NCBI GenBank assembly: GCA_016865035.1
Contig: CP018227.1
Location: 1,644,001 to 1,708,000 of the forward strand
Reading direction: 5' to 3'
Length of the DNA stretch: 64,000 bases
Source: Kordiimonadales bacterium IMCC3096
GTDB lineage: Bacteria; Pseudomonadota; Alphaproteobacteria; Minwuiales; Minwuiaceae
A program made the translations under genes and the position numbers. The notes under the pieces are model-generated. The model did not search any database. It was not told where the DNA came from and was given only the letters and a program-made list of their open reading frames with translations. Shown one piece after another: positions 15,296 to 24,478 of this stretch (positions are counted from its first letter, which is position 1; the number at the start of each line of letters is the position of its first letter).

Positions 15296-16723
15296 CTATG
15301 CCGCGTTGTGGCCCATGATGGCCTTGACCTCGAGGTATTCCTCCAGGCCGTACTCGCCCCACTCGCGCCCGTTGCCGGACTGCTTGTAGCCGCCGAAGGG
15401 GGCGAAGACGTCGGCCATGGCGCCGTTCACATGCACGTTGCCGGTGCGCAGCTGCTTGGCGATGGCCTGGGCGTGTTCCGGTGCGCCGGAGACATAGCCG
15501 GACAGGCCATAGGGCGTGTCATTGGCGATGCTGACCGCGTCCGCGTCGTCCTTGTAGCCAAGGATCGAGAGCACCGGGCCGAAGATTTCCTCACGCGCGA
15601 TGGTCATGTCGTTGGTGACATTGGTGAAGACCGTCGGGCGGGCGAAATAGCCCTTGTTGACGCCTTCCGGCAGGCCGGTACCGCCGACGACCGGGGTCGC
15701 GCCCTCGTCGATGCCCTTCTGGATCAGGCCCTGCACCTTGTCCCACTGCGCCTTGGAGACCAGCGGACCCATGGTGGTGTTCTCGTCCGCCGGATCACCG
15801 ACGCGCACCTTGGCGGCGGCGGCCTTGGCGATCTCGCCGGCTTCCTCCATCCGGTCCATCGGCACCAGCATGCGGGTCGGCGCGTTGCAGGACTGGCCGG
15901 TATTGCCGAAGCACTGCAGCACACCGCCGAACACGGCCTTCTGGAAATCGGCGTCGTCCAGGATGATGTTGGCGGACTTGCCACCCAGTTCCTGCGACAC
16001 GCGCTTCACCGTCGGGGCGGCGTTCTGCGCCACCGCGACACCGGCGCGGGTGGAGCCGGTGAAGGACACCATGTCCACGTCCGGATGGGAACTGATGGCG
16101 GAGCCGACACCCGGGCCGTCACCATTCACCATGTTGAACACGCCCTTCGGCACGCCGGCCTCATGCAGGATCTCGGCGAAGACGATGCCGCTCATCGGCG
16201 CGATCTCGGACGGCTTCAGCACCATGGTGCAGCCTGCGGCCAGCGCCGGGGCGACCTTGGCGGCGATCTGGTTCACCGGCCAGTTCCACGGCGTGATCAT
16301 GCCACAGACACCGATCGGTTCCTTGCTGAGACGCGTGGTGCCACGGTCCTCGTCGAATTCGAACTTGGCCAGCAGCTTCGACATGGTCTTGAAGTGGCCG
16401 ATGCCGGTGGCGGCCTGGACCTTCTGCGCGAAGGTGGCGGGCGCGCCCATTTCCTTCGAGATCGCGTCGGCCATCTCGGCGTAATGGTTCTTGTAGGCGG
16501 CCATGATGGCGTCGAACAGCTCCAGCCGTTCCTGCTTGGTGGTCTGCGACCAGCTCGGGAAGGCGCGCTTGGCGGCCTGCACGGCGCGGTCCACGTCTTC
16601 CGCGTTGCCGAGCGAGATCTGCGCGAAGGCTTCCTCGGTTGCCGGATTGATGACGTCGAAGGGCTTCGGATCGACCGGATCGACCCAGGCACCGTCAATA
16701 TAGAACTTCATGCTGTTGGACAT
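15296..16723 (-). CDS. NAD(P)-dependent aldehyde dehydrogenase
   Basis: 475 residues from ATG 16723, preceded by GAGGAG; the frame extends upstream without homology. The ALDH superfamily signature is intact: TPWNWP (Asn147), Lys170 in VLKPSE, the NAD-binding FTGSTRAG, catalytic Glu245 in QELGGKS and nucleophile Cys279 in GNTGQSC. It ends with the usual PFGGYKQSGNGREWGEYGLEEYLEVK. It oxidises an aldehyde to the carboxylate with NAD(P)+ in the cytoplasm; similar to betaine/gamma-aminobutyraldehyde-type enzymes, but the substrate is not readable. Convergent with the sugar-acid genes, separated by a repeat-filled gap, so it need not belong to that pathway. Confidence 0.92.
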   Translation of the reverse strand: MSNSMKFYIDGAWVDPVDPKPFDVINPATEEAFAQISLGNAEDVDRAVQAAKRAFPSWSQTTKQERLELFDAIMAAYKNHYAEMADAISKEMGAPATFAQKVQAATGIGHFKTMSKLLAKFEFDEDRGTTRLSKEPIGVCGMITPWNWPVNQIAAKVAPALAAGCTMVLKPSEIAPMSGIVFAEILHEAGVPKGVFNMVNGDGPGVGSAISSHPDVDMVSFTGSTRAGVAVAQNAAPTVKRVSQELGGKSANIILDDADFQKAVFGGVLQCFGNTGQSCNAPTRMLVPMDRMEEAGEIAKAAAAKVRVGDPADENTTMGPLVSKAQWDKVQGLIQKGIDEGATPVVGGTGLPEGVNKGYFARPTVFTNVTNDMTIAREEIFGPVLSILGYKDDADAVSIANDTPYGLSGYVSGAPEHAQAIAKQLRTGNVHVNGAMADVFAPFGGYKQSGNGREWGEYGLEEYLEVKAIMGHNAA

Positions 16724-17000
16724 TGTCTGCTTCTCCTCATGCAGGATTCGGGGGCAGGGCTTCCTCCCCTGAAGGCCCCGAAAGAATCTGTCTGAACGCC
16801 ATATGGGGCGCTTGCCTGCAATAAACACGAGATCGGGCACGGTTAACAAGAGACACAACGTCCCGCGCCGGACCGGGCGCCTGCAGATCGAGCGGGGCAA
16901 GCAAGAAGCCCGCTCGCGCGTGGTGACATCGCAGACGCCAGTTGAGGTTGCAAAACACATCCTGTCTACTCGACCTGGCTGTGACGTGGAGAACCGCTCG

Positions 17001-17564
17001 ATGACTGTATTGCGTTCGTGGCTGGCGACCGTTCCACTGGCATGCCTTCTGCTGCTGGCCGCCTGCGACGACCCGGTTTCCGATGCCGCTCTGGCGGCAG
17101 ACTTCCACGACGTCCCGGCAGTCTTCATTTCCGAGGTTGTCCGCCCTGATGAAGCGGGGCGCATGGACCTGACATTGCGGGTCAACATCAGGCAGGATGT
17201 CGCCAATTCGGCGGTTCAAGCCGTCATGCGTGCCCTGCCCGCGCTCTACCGTGGTGAGAGGACGTTCGAATGGTACCGGCTGCCCAAGGAGTTCAGGGCG
17301 GGCAGCACGCAGAAATGCCAGCGCAGGGATTCGCTGGCCGGCGGATCGCCCTCGATGCATTGCGAGCATTCATCGCTCTATGTCGAAGGTGTCTACGGGA
17401 TCTGGCCAGACGAGGGCATACCGCCACCCCCCTACAGATCGAAGTCGGACGCACTGGACGCGCTGCGGTTCGCCCTGAAGGGATCCCCGGAACTGGAGCT
17501 GTTCTATTGCGGACGCACGCCCAATTCCTGTGCACGGATCAGGCTTCCGCCCCTGTCGCTGTAG
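17001..17564 (+). CDS. Lipoprotein of unknown function
   Basis: 187 residues from ATG 17001 (GGAG upstream); a longer frame from 16803 would bury the signal. The N-terminus MTVLRSWLATVPLACLLLLAAC is a lipoprotein signal peptide (first 20 residues then lipobox), with lipidated Cys22. The mature part has four cysteines (KCQRR, MHCEH, FYCGR, SCAR) that could form two disulfides in the periplasm, and a folded mix of strands and helices without repeats. No family recognised. It stands alone between the divergent aldehyde dehydrogenase gene and the sensor kinase gene. Confidence 0.72.
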   Translation: MTVLRSWLATVPLACLLLLAACDDPVSDAALAADFHDVPAVFISEVVRPDEAGRMDLTLRVNIRQDVANSAVQAVMRALPALYRGERTFEWYRLPKEFRAGSTQKCQRRDSLAGGSPSMHCEHSSLYVEGVYGIWPDEGIPPPPYRSKSDALDALRFALKGSPELELFYCGRTPNSCARIRLPPLSL

Positions 17565-17687
17565 TTGATCCGGTAGCCAGCCGGCGCAACCGTCCGGCAT
17601 CACAGGGCGCTGTCGAATCCGGCGCGCACATGATGGCCTTTGCCGGAACTGTGCTACGATGACGTCTGGCATGCCAAGTATGGTGAG

Positions 17688-19568
17688 ATGACAGCACATG
17701 ACGACAGAGTGACCACGGCGGGCCGGGGTGAAACCCGATCCATCGCTGCGCGCGTGTCAGAGAGACTGCGCCGCGGCCGGCGCCCGGCCCGTCTGCGCAC
17801 CTTGCTGTTCGTCGCCTTTACCCTGATCGCCACGATTCCGGTCGGGCTGCTTGCCGCCTGGCAGCAGCAGTCGGCCTACCAGAAGGAACTGGCAGAGGTA
17901 AGTGAGCGGCATTTGCTGATCGCCCGGAATCTCTCTCACGCCCTCGACCGCTACTCCGAGGATGTCGAGGCCGTCTTCGGTCTGGCCGTATCGGAAATGA
18001 AGACTGCCAGTACAGATGTATCCGCCGTCGCGTCCCTGCTCGCCAGGATGGGGTTTCGCCATACCTGCATTGTCGACAGTGCCGGTCGCGTCACCGCCAG
18101 CCTGGATGGCACCGCGCCGGGGGAACCCATCGACCGACAGGTCGGCGACATGAGCGTTCTGCGCCGATTGGCCGAGGCGGCGCCGGGGGGTGAGGCCACG
18201 TTCTCAGGCGTGCAACTCGACCGGAACGGCAAGCCGACCCTGCATATCGTGCAGCAGCTCCCCGAAGGGCACCTCGCCATCGGCACCCTGGGGACGGACT
18301 ATGTCGTGGACGTGCAGCAGCGGGTCGCATTCGGCCAGCGCGGCCATTCCGCGATCGTCGACCAGTTCGGTCACGTCATTGCCCATCCGAACAAGTCCTG
18401 GGAGCAGCAGACCAAGGACATCTCGCGCGTGTCGGCAGTTGCCCGGATGATGAAGGGGGAAACCGGCGTTACCACCTTCTACTCCCCCGCCATGGACGCG
18501 GAGATGATCGCCGGGTTCACCAGTGCACCGCATACCGGCTGGGGTGTGATGGTGCCGCAGCCGCTGGCGGAACTTTCGGCCCATGCCCGAAGCGTGCAAC
18601 TGGTCTCGATCCTGATCGGCGGGCTCGGCCTGCTGGTCGCGATCGTCATTGCCTGGGTCATCGCCCGCTATCTTGCGCGGCCGATCGAGCAGGTGGCGGA
18701 TGTGGCGAGGGCGGTCAGTGCCGGCGACAGCAGCGCCAGGGTGAGCAACCTGCCCCCCCGGACGCCGATGGAAATCGTGGCGATGGCGGAGGCAATCAAC
18801 CAGATGCTGACCGACCTTTCGAACGCCAGTCGCCGGTTGCGGACCGAGGCCGCGCGGGCGGAGGCAGCCAATCAGGCCAAGGGACGGTTCCTGGCCAACA
18901 TGAGCCACGAATTCCGGACCCCCCTGAATGCCATCCTGGGGTTCGCCGAGATTCTGCGTGACCCGAAGATGAACCCCGATGATCACGCCATGACCCAGGA
19001 GTTCTCGAACGATATCCTGCGCGCCGGGCGGCACATGCTGAACATGGTCGAGAACATCCTGGATCTGACACGGGCGGAGGGTGGTCATCTGCACCTCGAA
19101 CTGGCCCCCGTCGATGTGCGGGAGGCTGTCGGCTTCGCCGTCTCGCTGGTGCGCCAGGACGCCAACGCGCGCAACATCACCCTCGGCACGGAGGCGGAAT
19201 CCGACCTGCCGGTGATCAACAGCGACGTCAGCAAGATCCAGCAGATCGTCGTCAACCTGCTGTCCAACGCGGTGAAGTTCACCGACCCCGGCGGGACCAT
19301 ACAGGTCCGGCTGTCACGCGACCCTGACTGGCCGGTCGTCATCCGGGTCATCGATGACGGCATCGGGATCTCTGAGACCGACCTTGCCAAGGTCATGACC
19401 CCCTTCGGCCAGGTCGCGGATGCGCTGACCCGCAATCATGACGGCACCGGTCTCGGACTGGCCCTGACGCAGGAACTGGTGGATCTGCTCAAGGGTCAGG
19501 TCAGCCTGGAATCGACTCTCGGCGAGGGCACGACCGTGACCATCCGGCTACCCGACATCAAGGCCTGA
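17688..19568 (+). CDS. Membrane sensor histidine kinase (dCache-HAMP-HisKA-HATPase)
   Basis: 626 residues from ATG 17688 (GGTGAG just upstream); an earlier TTG at 17640 is possible. A first membrane helix (about 38-58) and a second (about 303-325) flank a periplasmic sensing region with two PAS-like lobes (dCache). A HAMP linker follows (ARYLARPIEQVADVARAV). The H-box FLANMSHEFRTPLNAILGFAE carries the phospho-acceptor His; then the N-box (NLLSNAVKFTDPGG), G1 (DDGIGI) and G2 (GTGLGLAL) of the ATPase domain. No response regulator gene is adjacent, so it is an orphan kinase here. The ligand is unknown. Confidence 0.93.
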   Translation: MTAHDDRVTTAGRGETRSIAARVSERLRRGRRPARLRTLLFVAFTLIATIPVGLLAAWQQQSAYQKELAEVSERHLLIARNLSHALDRYSEDVEAVFGLAVSEMKTASTDVSAVASLLARMGFRHTCIVDSAGRVTASLDGTAPGEPIDRQVGDMSVLRRLAEAAPGGEATFSGVQLDRNGKPTLHIVQQLPEGHLAIGTLGTDYVVDVQQRVAFGQRGHSAIVDQFGHVIAHPNKSWEQQTKDISRVSAVARMMKGETGVTTFYSPAMDAEMIAGFTSAPHTGWGVMVPQPLAELSAHARSVQLVSILIGGLGLLVAIVIAWVIARYLARPIEQVADVARAVSAGDSSARVSNLPPRTPMEIVAMAEAINQMLTDLSNASRRLRTEAARAEAANQAKGRFLANMSHEFRTPLNAILGFAEILRDPKMNPDDHAMTQEFSNDILRAGRHMLNMVENILDLTRAEGGHLHLELAPVDVREAVGFAVSLVRQDANARNITLGTEAESDLPVINSDVSKIQQIVVNLLSNAVKFTDPGGTIQVRLSRDPDWPVVIRVIDDGIGISETDLAKVMTPFGQVADALTRNHDGTGLGLALTQELVDLLKGQVSLESTLGEGTTVTIRLPDIKA

Positions 19569-19585
19569 GCGGCCCGCAGGTGCGC

Positions 19586-20335
19586 TCAGCCGGTCGGGCA
19601 CTGCGCGACCGCCGCGCGATTGCGCCAGTGTTCCAGCAGCTTGTCGAAGTCGACCTGCGGAAAGCCCTGCGGCGGGCGGGCATCGAGGATTCTCAGGATC
19701 ATGGCGCAGCCTTCCCGGCGTTCCTCCAGCCAGAAATGCACATCGGCCAGATACATCATGGCCCAGGCATTTTCCGGCTCGAGCTCCAGCGCCCGGATCA
19801 GCACGGGGCGGGCCTCCTCATGCCGTCGGCCGGCCACCATGTAGCGCCCGTAGTCGGCAAACCGGCCCGGGCGACCCTGCGGCTTGCTGACGGCCTGCGC
19901 GAACCAGTAGTCGATGACCTCCGCAGGCTGGCCCAGTTCGGCCATGGCGACCGCGATGCCGTGATAGACATCGCCATCCTCCGGCGCAAAGCGCCAGGCC
20001 AGGTTGAAGCGGTTGATGGCGGATCCCGGCTGCCGCAGTCCGATCCATTTCCAGCCCAGCCGGATCAGTTCCCGCGCCGTGTCCAGATCGGTGTCCCCGT
20101 CGTGCTGCAGCTTCTCGACGAACTGCGCGTCCGCATCCTCCCGCGCGCCGCTGCGCTCGGCACAGCCGAACAGGGGCCGGGCATCGCCGGGCAGCCGTTC
20201 GTCACCGAAGGCAAACGCCGGATGTTCCTGGGCCAGACAGGTCTCGCGCCAGGAACGCTCCTCCGCATCAGCCGCCGCGCCCAGTGAAAGCACGGCCAGG
20301 GACGCCAGCACGAAACCTGCAATGACGCCCCTCAC
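19586..20335 (-). CDS. Secreted TPR/Sel1-like protein
   Basis: 249 residues, GTG start at 20335 that overlaps the acyl-CoA dehydrogenase stop (GTGA). The signal peptide ends AAADAEE. Residues 70-215 contain helical repeat pairs of TPR type (for example INRFNLAWRFAPEDGDVYHG and LIRALELEPENAWAMMYLAD). A C-terminal segment has HWRNRAAVAQC. It probably acts in the periplasm as a scaffold or binding protein. Its partner is unknown; coupling to the dehydrogenase may be only transcriptional. Confidence 0.72.
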   Translation of the reverse strand: MRGVIAGFVLASLAVLSLGAAADAEERSWRETCLAQEHPAFAFGDERLPGDARPLFGCAERSGAREDADAQFVEKLQHDGDTDLDTARELIRLGWKWIGLRQPGSAINRFNLAWRFAPEDGDVYHGIAVAMAELGQPAEVIDYWFAQAVSKPQGRPGRFADYGRYMVAGRRHEEARPVLIRALELEPENAWAMMYLADVHFWLEERREGCAMILRILDARPPQGFPQVDFDKLLEHWRNRAAVAQCPTG

Positions 20336-21534
20336 AGGCCCAGCACCGCCTTGGCGATGACGTTCTTCTGCACCTCGTTGGTGCCGCCATAGATGGTCGA
20401 TGCGCGCTTCAGCAGATGCTCCGGCATCACCCCGTCCGCATGGGCCGGGCCGACCGGGGACACATTGCCCTGCCAGTTCAGCGCCGTGTGGACATAGGGC
20501 GCACTGTAGTAGCCGATGGCTTCCACCATGGTCTCGTTGATCGACTGCTCGATCTCCGTGCCCCGGATCTTCAGCATGGAGGATTCGGCCCCCGGCGGGC
20601 GACCCGCGGCGGCGTCCGCGAGATTGCGCAGGTTGGTGACCTCCAGCGCCGCAAGCTCGGTCTCGATCTCCGCCACCTTGCGGCGGAACGCCGGGTTCTC
20701 GATCAGGCGTCCGCCACCATCGGCCTCAGCGCCCGCCATCTCCTTCAGCTGTTCCAGCCGCCCCTTGGAGCGACCGACCCCGGCAATACCCGTCCGCTCG
20801 TTGCCCAGCAGGAACTTGGCGCAGGTCCAGCCCTTGCCCTCCTCCCCGATCAGGCAATCCAGCGGCACCTTCACATCGTCCAGGAAGACCTCGTTCAGAT
20901 AGTGGTAGCCGTCCATGGAGACGATGGGCTTCACCGTGACCCCCGGCGTGCGCATGTCGATCAGCAGGAAGGAAATGCCTTGCTGCGGCTTCTCCGCGGT
21001 TGGATCGGTGCGGACCAGCGTGAACATCCAGTTCGCCCGGTGCGCGCCGGACGTCCAGATCTTGTGGCCATCGACCACATAGTGATCCCCCTCCCGCCGG
21101 GCCTTCGTCGCCAGTCGCGCCAGATCCGACCCGGCCCCGCGCTCCGAATAGCCCTGGCACCACCAGTCCTCCGTCGAGAGGATGCGCGGCAGGAACCGTT
21201 CCTTCTGCGCCGGTGTGCCGAAGGTATAGATGACCGGTCCGACCATGGTGATGCCGAAGGGGATGATGCGCGGACAGTCGGCGCGGGCGCATTCCTCGTC
21301 GAAGATGAACCGCTGTGCGGCGTTCCAGCCGGTGCCGCCATATTCCACGGGCCAGCCGGGCGCGATCCAGCCACGCTCGTACAGGATCTTCTGCCAGCGC
21401 AGGTAATCGTCCTTCGGCAGGTAGGACCAGCCGATGCGGGCACGCTCCCGAATGTCGCTCGGCACCTTTTCCCGCAGGAACGTCCGCACTTCCTCGCGAA
21501 AGGCGATCTCTTCCGAAGTGAAAGACAGATCCAT
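20332..21534 (-). CDS. Acyl-CoA dehydrogenase
   Basis: 400 residues. The full acyl-CoA dehydrogenase fold is present: N-terminal helical domain, WWCQGYSERGAGSDL FAD/substrate loop, beta-domain, and C-terminal helices ending LLKRASTIYGGTNEVQKNVIAKAVLGL. It oxidises an acyl-CoA to the 2-enoyl-CoA and passes electrons to ETF. The length and spacing suit the short FadE-type subunits that often act on branched, cyclic or steroid-side-chain acyl groups. No second subunit is next to it, so substrate type is open. It is followed by the secreted TPR gene with overlapping codons. Confidence 0.9.
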   Translation of the reverse strand: MDLSFTSEEIAFREEVRTFLREKVPSDIRERARIGWSYLPKDDYLRWQKILYERGWIAPGWPVEYGGTGWNAAQRFIFDEECARADCPRIIPFGITMVGPVIYTFGTPAQKERFLPRILSTEDWWCQGYSERGAGSDLARLATKARREGDHYVVDGHKIWTSGAHRANWMFTLVRTDPTAEKPQQGISFLLIDMRTPGVTVKPIVSMDGYHYLNEVFLDDVKVPLDCLIGEEGKGWTCAKFLLGNERTGIAGVGRSKGRLEQLKEMAGAEADGGGRLIENPAFRRKVAEIETELAALEVTNLRNLADAAAGRPPGAESSMLKIRGTEIEQSINETMVEAIGYYSAPYVHTALNWQGNVSPVGPAHADGVMPEHLLKRASTIYGGTNEVQKNVIAKAVLGL

Positions 21535-21635
21535 GTTCCCGATCCTCCCCGATCATCTGTATGTCGCCGGGCGCAGACAGACCGTGCGCGGGCGGGAAAC
21601 ATTCATAGCGCAAGCCCGGGCCGGGCGAAAAGCCC

Positions 21636-23096
21636 TCACGGGTCGCGCAGCGCCGCATCAAGGCACGCGACGGCCTGCGCGATCCGGGCCGCATCGAACC
21701 CGGCAAAGCCCAGGATCAGTCCCTGGCGGGGCGGCTCGGCGACATAGAAGGGGCTGAGCGGGCGCACGGTCACACCGGCAGCCGCCGCCCGCCGGGCCGC
21801 CGCCACATCCGTCATGCGCGCGTCGAGTGCCGGTGTGGACCAGGCAATGGCGTGCATGCCGCTGTCCACCTCCTGCAGGGTCAGCAGGTCGGCCATACGT
21901 TCCATTGCCACGGCCAGCGCCCGATAGCGCTGACCGTAGAGCCGTCGCATGCGCCGCAGATGGGTCGCGAAACCGCCACTGGTGATGAACTCCGCCAGGG
22001 CCGGCTGCGCAATGATGGATGTGGCCGGTGCGCGGACCCGCAGGGTCGCGTGAAACCGGTCGAGTGTCCGCAGCGGCACCACCAGGTAACTGATGCGCAG
22101 GGACCGGAACAGGACCTTGGAAAAGCTGCCGAGATAGACCACGCGCCCCTCACGATCCAGGTTGGCCAGGGCCTCCAGCGGGCTGCCGCGGTAACGGTAC
22201 TCGCTGTCGAAATCATCCTCGATCACGAACCGGTCCGCGGCCCCCGCCCACTGCAGCAGCGCCAGTCGGCGGGGCAGCGTCATGGTGACCCCCAGCGGAA
22301 ACTGCCGCGACGGGGTGACGACGATCCCCCTGACCTGATCGCCCTCCGGCAGCAGGTCGGTGCACAGCCCCTCCGCATCCACCGCGACATGCTCCACCGT
22401 CTGCCCCGCCTCGGCCAGCACCGCGCGCATGTCCTGATAGCCGGGATCCTCCATCACCACCGTGGCCTGGCCGGGAAACAGGGCAGCCAGCACCAGCCGC
22501 AGCGACTCCGCCGAGCTGGAGGTGATGATGATCTGGTCCGGCATCACATCCAGCCCGCGCCAGACCTTCAGATGATCGGCGATGGCTTCGCGCAGCACCG
22601 GCAGGCCGAAGGGATCGCCACGCTCCAGATGTGCGGGATCCAGACTTTGAAAGCCCCGCTGCAGCAACCGGCCCCACTCCCTGCGTTCCACGGCGCCGAG
22701 GTCCGGCACCATGTGGGCCAGCGGACGGGGGGGTTCCGGGGCGGGCAGCGGCCCCCTTCCGGGCGTGCCGGCGCCGCGCGCGACCGTCGCGCCCGTCAGC
22801 AGTTCCGGTACCAGTTCCGCCACGAAGGTGCCCGCCCCGCGGCGCTGCTCGACATAGCCCTCGCTCTGCAACTGGTCATAGGCGGCGACGACGGTCGTGC
22901 GGGACAGGCCCAGTTCCGCGGCAAGGTCACGGCTGGAGGGCAATCGCGTCCCGGAGCGCAGGCGCGCATCCAGGATGAGATCCCGCACCTGATCGTAGAG
23001 TTGCATGAAGACAGGCCGGGCGCGGGACCGCTCCACACTGATGGTCAGCAGGGCGGCCGGGGTGGTCAGCAGGGACGCGGGCGGGAGGTCGGGCAT
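21636..23096 (-). CDS. MocR/PdxR-type transcription regulator (GntR wHTH + aminotransferase-like domain)
   Basis: 486 residues from ATG 23096. Residues 20-95 form a GntR winged helix (LPSSRDLAAELGLSRTTVVAAYDQL). After a Pro-rich linker, residues about 130-486 are a fold-type I aminotransferase domain, with the PLP-lysine in YLGSFSKVLFRSLRISY. Such regulators sense PLP or amino-acid-PLP adducts and usually control a divergent neighbour. Here that neighbour is a pyridoxamine 5'-phosphate oxidase-family flavoprotein, and the shared 99-base gap carries a clean inverted repeat (23123-23146). Likely regulates vitamin B6-related functions or the adjacent enzyme. Confidence 0.9.
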   Translation of the reverse strand: MPDLPPASLLTTPAALLTISVERSRARPVFMQLYDQVRDLILDARLRSGTRLPSSRDLAAELGLSRTTVVAAYDQLQSEGYVEQRRGAGTFVAELVPELLTGATVARGAGTPGRGPLPAPEPPRPLAHMVPDLGAVERREWGRLLQRGFQSLDPAHLERGDPFGLPVLREAIADHLKVWRGLDVMPDQIIITSSSAESLRLVLAALFPGQATVVMEDPGYQDMRAVLAEAGQTVEHVAVDAEGLCTDLLPEGDQVRGIVVTPSRQFPLGVTMTLPRRLALLQWAGAADRFVIEDDFDSEYRYRGSPLEALANLDREGRVVYLGSFSKVLFRSLRISYLVVPLRTLDRFHATLRVRAPATSIIAQPALAEFITSGGFATHLRRMRRLYGQRYRALAVAMERMADLLTLQEVDSGMHAIAWSTPALDARMTDVAAARRAAAAGVTVRPLSPFYVAEPPRQGLILGFAGFDAARIAQAVACLDAALRDP

Positions 23097-23122
23097 GAAT
23101 TGGACTGGCAGATTTACTGTGA

Positions 23123-23146
23123 ATTGGCACTTTCTACCATGCCAAT
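23123..23146. promoter_or_regulatory. Candidate MocR operator (ATTGGCA-N10-TGCCAAT)
   Basis: Perfect 7-bp inverted repeat centred in the gap between the divergent regulator and PNPOx-family genes. A related half-site, ATTGGACTGGCAG, lies just to the left at about 23099-23111. Position and symmetry fit an operator for the MocR-type protein. Confidence 0.65.
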
Positions 23147-23195
23147 CGAACGCTATCCAGCAACGGAACGGCCACCCAACCGATGGAGAGATGAC

Positions 23196-23858
23196 ATGGC
23201 ACGCGAGACCAAGGCCCCCAGTGAACGGACCCGTGTGAAGCGCCTCAACGAGCGTGCGGTCTATGACCGGCAGGGCATCGACGCCATTCTGGATGCGCAG
23301 CCGCTGTGCCACGTCGGATATGTGCGCGACGGCCAGCCGTTCGTGACACCGACGTTTCAGTGGCGCGAAGGGGATCATGTCTACTTCCACGGCTCCTCCG
23401 CCAGTCAGGCGCTGCGCAACGCAAGGGATGCCGACGTCTGCCTCACGGTTTCCTGCTTCGACGGTCTGGTGCTGGCGCGTTCCGGCATGCACCACTCCGC
23501 CAACTACCGTTCGGTCATGATCCTGGGCCGACCCACGCTGATCGAGGACCCGGAGCTCAAGAGCACGCTGGTGAACAACTTCATCGAAGGGCTGTTTCCC
23601 GGTCGTGTCGAGACCCTGCGCCCCAACAATGCGCAGGAGATCAAGGCGACTTCGGTGCTGTCGCTGCCGATCAGCGAGGCATCGGCGAAGGTACGTACCG
23701 GCAACCCGGTCGATGATGAGGAGGACTATGCCCTGCCGATCTGGGCGGGGGTCATCCCGCTGCACACCGCGGTCGGCACACCATACGACGACGGGCGTGT
23801 GCTCGACGGGGTTGAAGTACCGGATCACGTGCTGAATTTCGGCAAGAACCTGTTTTGA
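23196..23858 (+). CDS. Pyridoxamine 5'-phosphate oxidase-family flavin-binding protein
   Basis: 220 residues from ATG 23196, six bases after GGAGAG. It has the split-barrel FMN-binding fold of the PNPOx-like superfamily: LCHVGYVRDGQPFVTPTF, HVYFHGSSASQALRN and CLTVSCFDGLVLARSG, then MHHSANYRSVMILG. This is the NimA/Pfam Pyridox_ox_2 branch rather than true PdxH. Such proteins bind FMN or F420/heme and reduce small molecules. It is divergent from the MocR gene and shares the inverted-repeat operator, which ties it to B6 or amine metabolism (inference). Confidence 0.88.
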   Translation: MARETKAPSERTRVKRLNERAVYDRQGIDAILDAQPLCHVGYVRDGQPFVTPTFQWREGDHVYFHGSSASQALRNARDADVCLTVSCFDGLVLARSGMHHSANYRSVMILGRPTLIEDPELKSTLVNNFIEGLFPGRVETLRPNNAQEIKATSVLSLPISEASAKVRTGNPVDDEEDYALPIWAGVIPLHTAVGTPYDDGRVLDGVEVPDHVLNFGKNLF

Positions 23859-23999
23859 CGCCGGGATGGGCCGGTACGAAAACCTCCACTGTACCGGCTC
23901 ATCTGCATGCTTACCCCATGACACCCATCACGCAGGCAGCGTTCGACAGCCATTGATGATCATGATACCACGGGCGTGGAACCGCGCGGGGTAGCAATC

Positions 24000-24461
24000 A
24001 TGGCCGGGCATGCTGCGGATGAACTGGATATCCGAGATCAGCAGCTGAGAGATCTGTACACCTACTGGCAGAAGATGCGAGGGGACAGGCGAATTCCGTC
24101 CCGTTCAGCCTTCGATCCGGTACAGGTTCCCCGTATTCTGCCCAATCTGATCCTGCTGGACGTGGAACCGGACACCGGGCGGCTGGCCGTGCGGGTCCTG
24201 GGCACGCGCGTCGCAACCGTCTATGGCAAGGACTATACCGGTCACTATCTGGACGAGGTCTATTTCGGCGACAATACCACCAGTGTGCTGGAAGACTATG
24301 GCACCTGCGCGCGGGAAGGCATACCGGTGCTGGGGGAGCGCAACTTCCGCAATGTCAGGGATGTCGTCTATCGCATGGAGCGGCTGATCCTGCCGTTCTC
24401 CGACGATGGCGGGGTGGTCAACAAGCTGATCTCCGGCCTGCATTTCATCGAGCTTAACTGA
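24000..24461 (+). CDS. PAS-domain protein (PAS_5-like)
   Basis: 153 residues from ATG 24000; a GTG at 23976 would add eight residues and cannot be excluded. The sequence VPRILPNLILLDVEPDTGRLAVRVLGTRVA followed by GKDYTGHYLDEV is typical of the single-domain PAS_5 proteins numerous in Rhodospirillales and relatives (my quotation is split: first half VPRILPNLILLDVE, second half DTGRLAVRVLGTRVA). No output domain is attached. Possibly a sensor or signalling adaptor. It lies 17 bases before the asparaginase gene and may be co-transcribed with it. Confidence 0.82.
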   Translation: MAGHAADELDIRDQQLRDLYTYWQKMRGDRRIPSRSAFDPVQVPRILPNLILLDVEPDTGRLAVRVLGTRVATVYGKDYTGHYLDEVYFGDNTTSVLEDYGTCAREGIPVLGERNFRNVRDVVYRMERLILPFSDDGGVVNKLISGLHFIELN

Positions 24462-24478
24462 CCCCGGGACGACCAGTG

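Noticed and set aside
15021-15362. A 113-codon repetitive peptide on the minus strand
   Set aside because: It arises only because 72 is a multiple of three; there is no ribosome site or codon bias and it overlaps the ALDH gene end in another frame.
15080-16795. A 571-codon plus-strand frame through the aldehyde dehydrogenase gene
   Set aside because: The minus strand has a complete ALDH active site; this frame has no domain and begins inside the tandem repeat.
16803-17000. A 66-residue N-terminal extension of the lipoprotein at 17001
   Set aside because: The extension lacks bias and would mask the lipoprotein signal peptide; the ATG at 17001 has a ribosome site.
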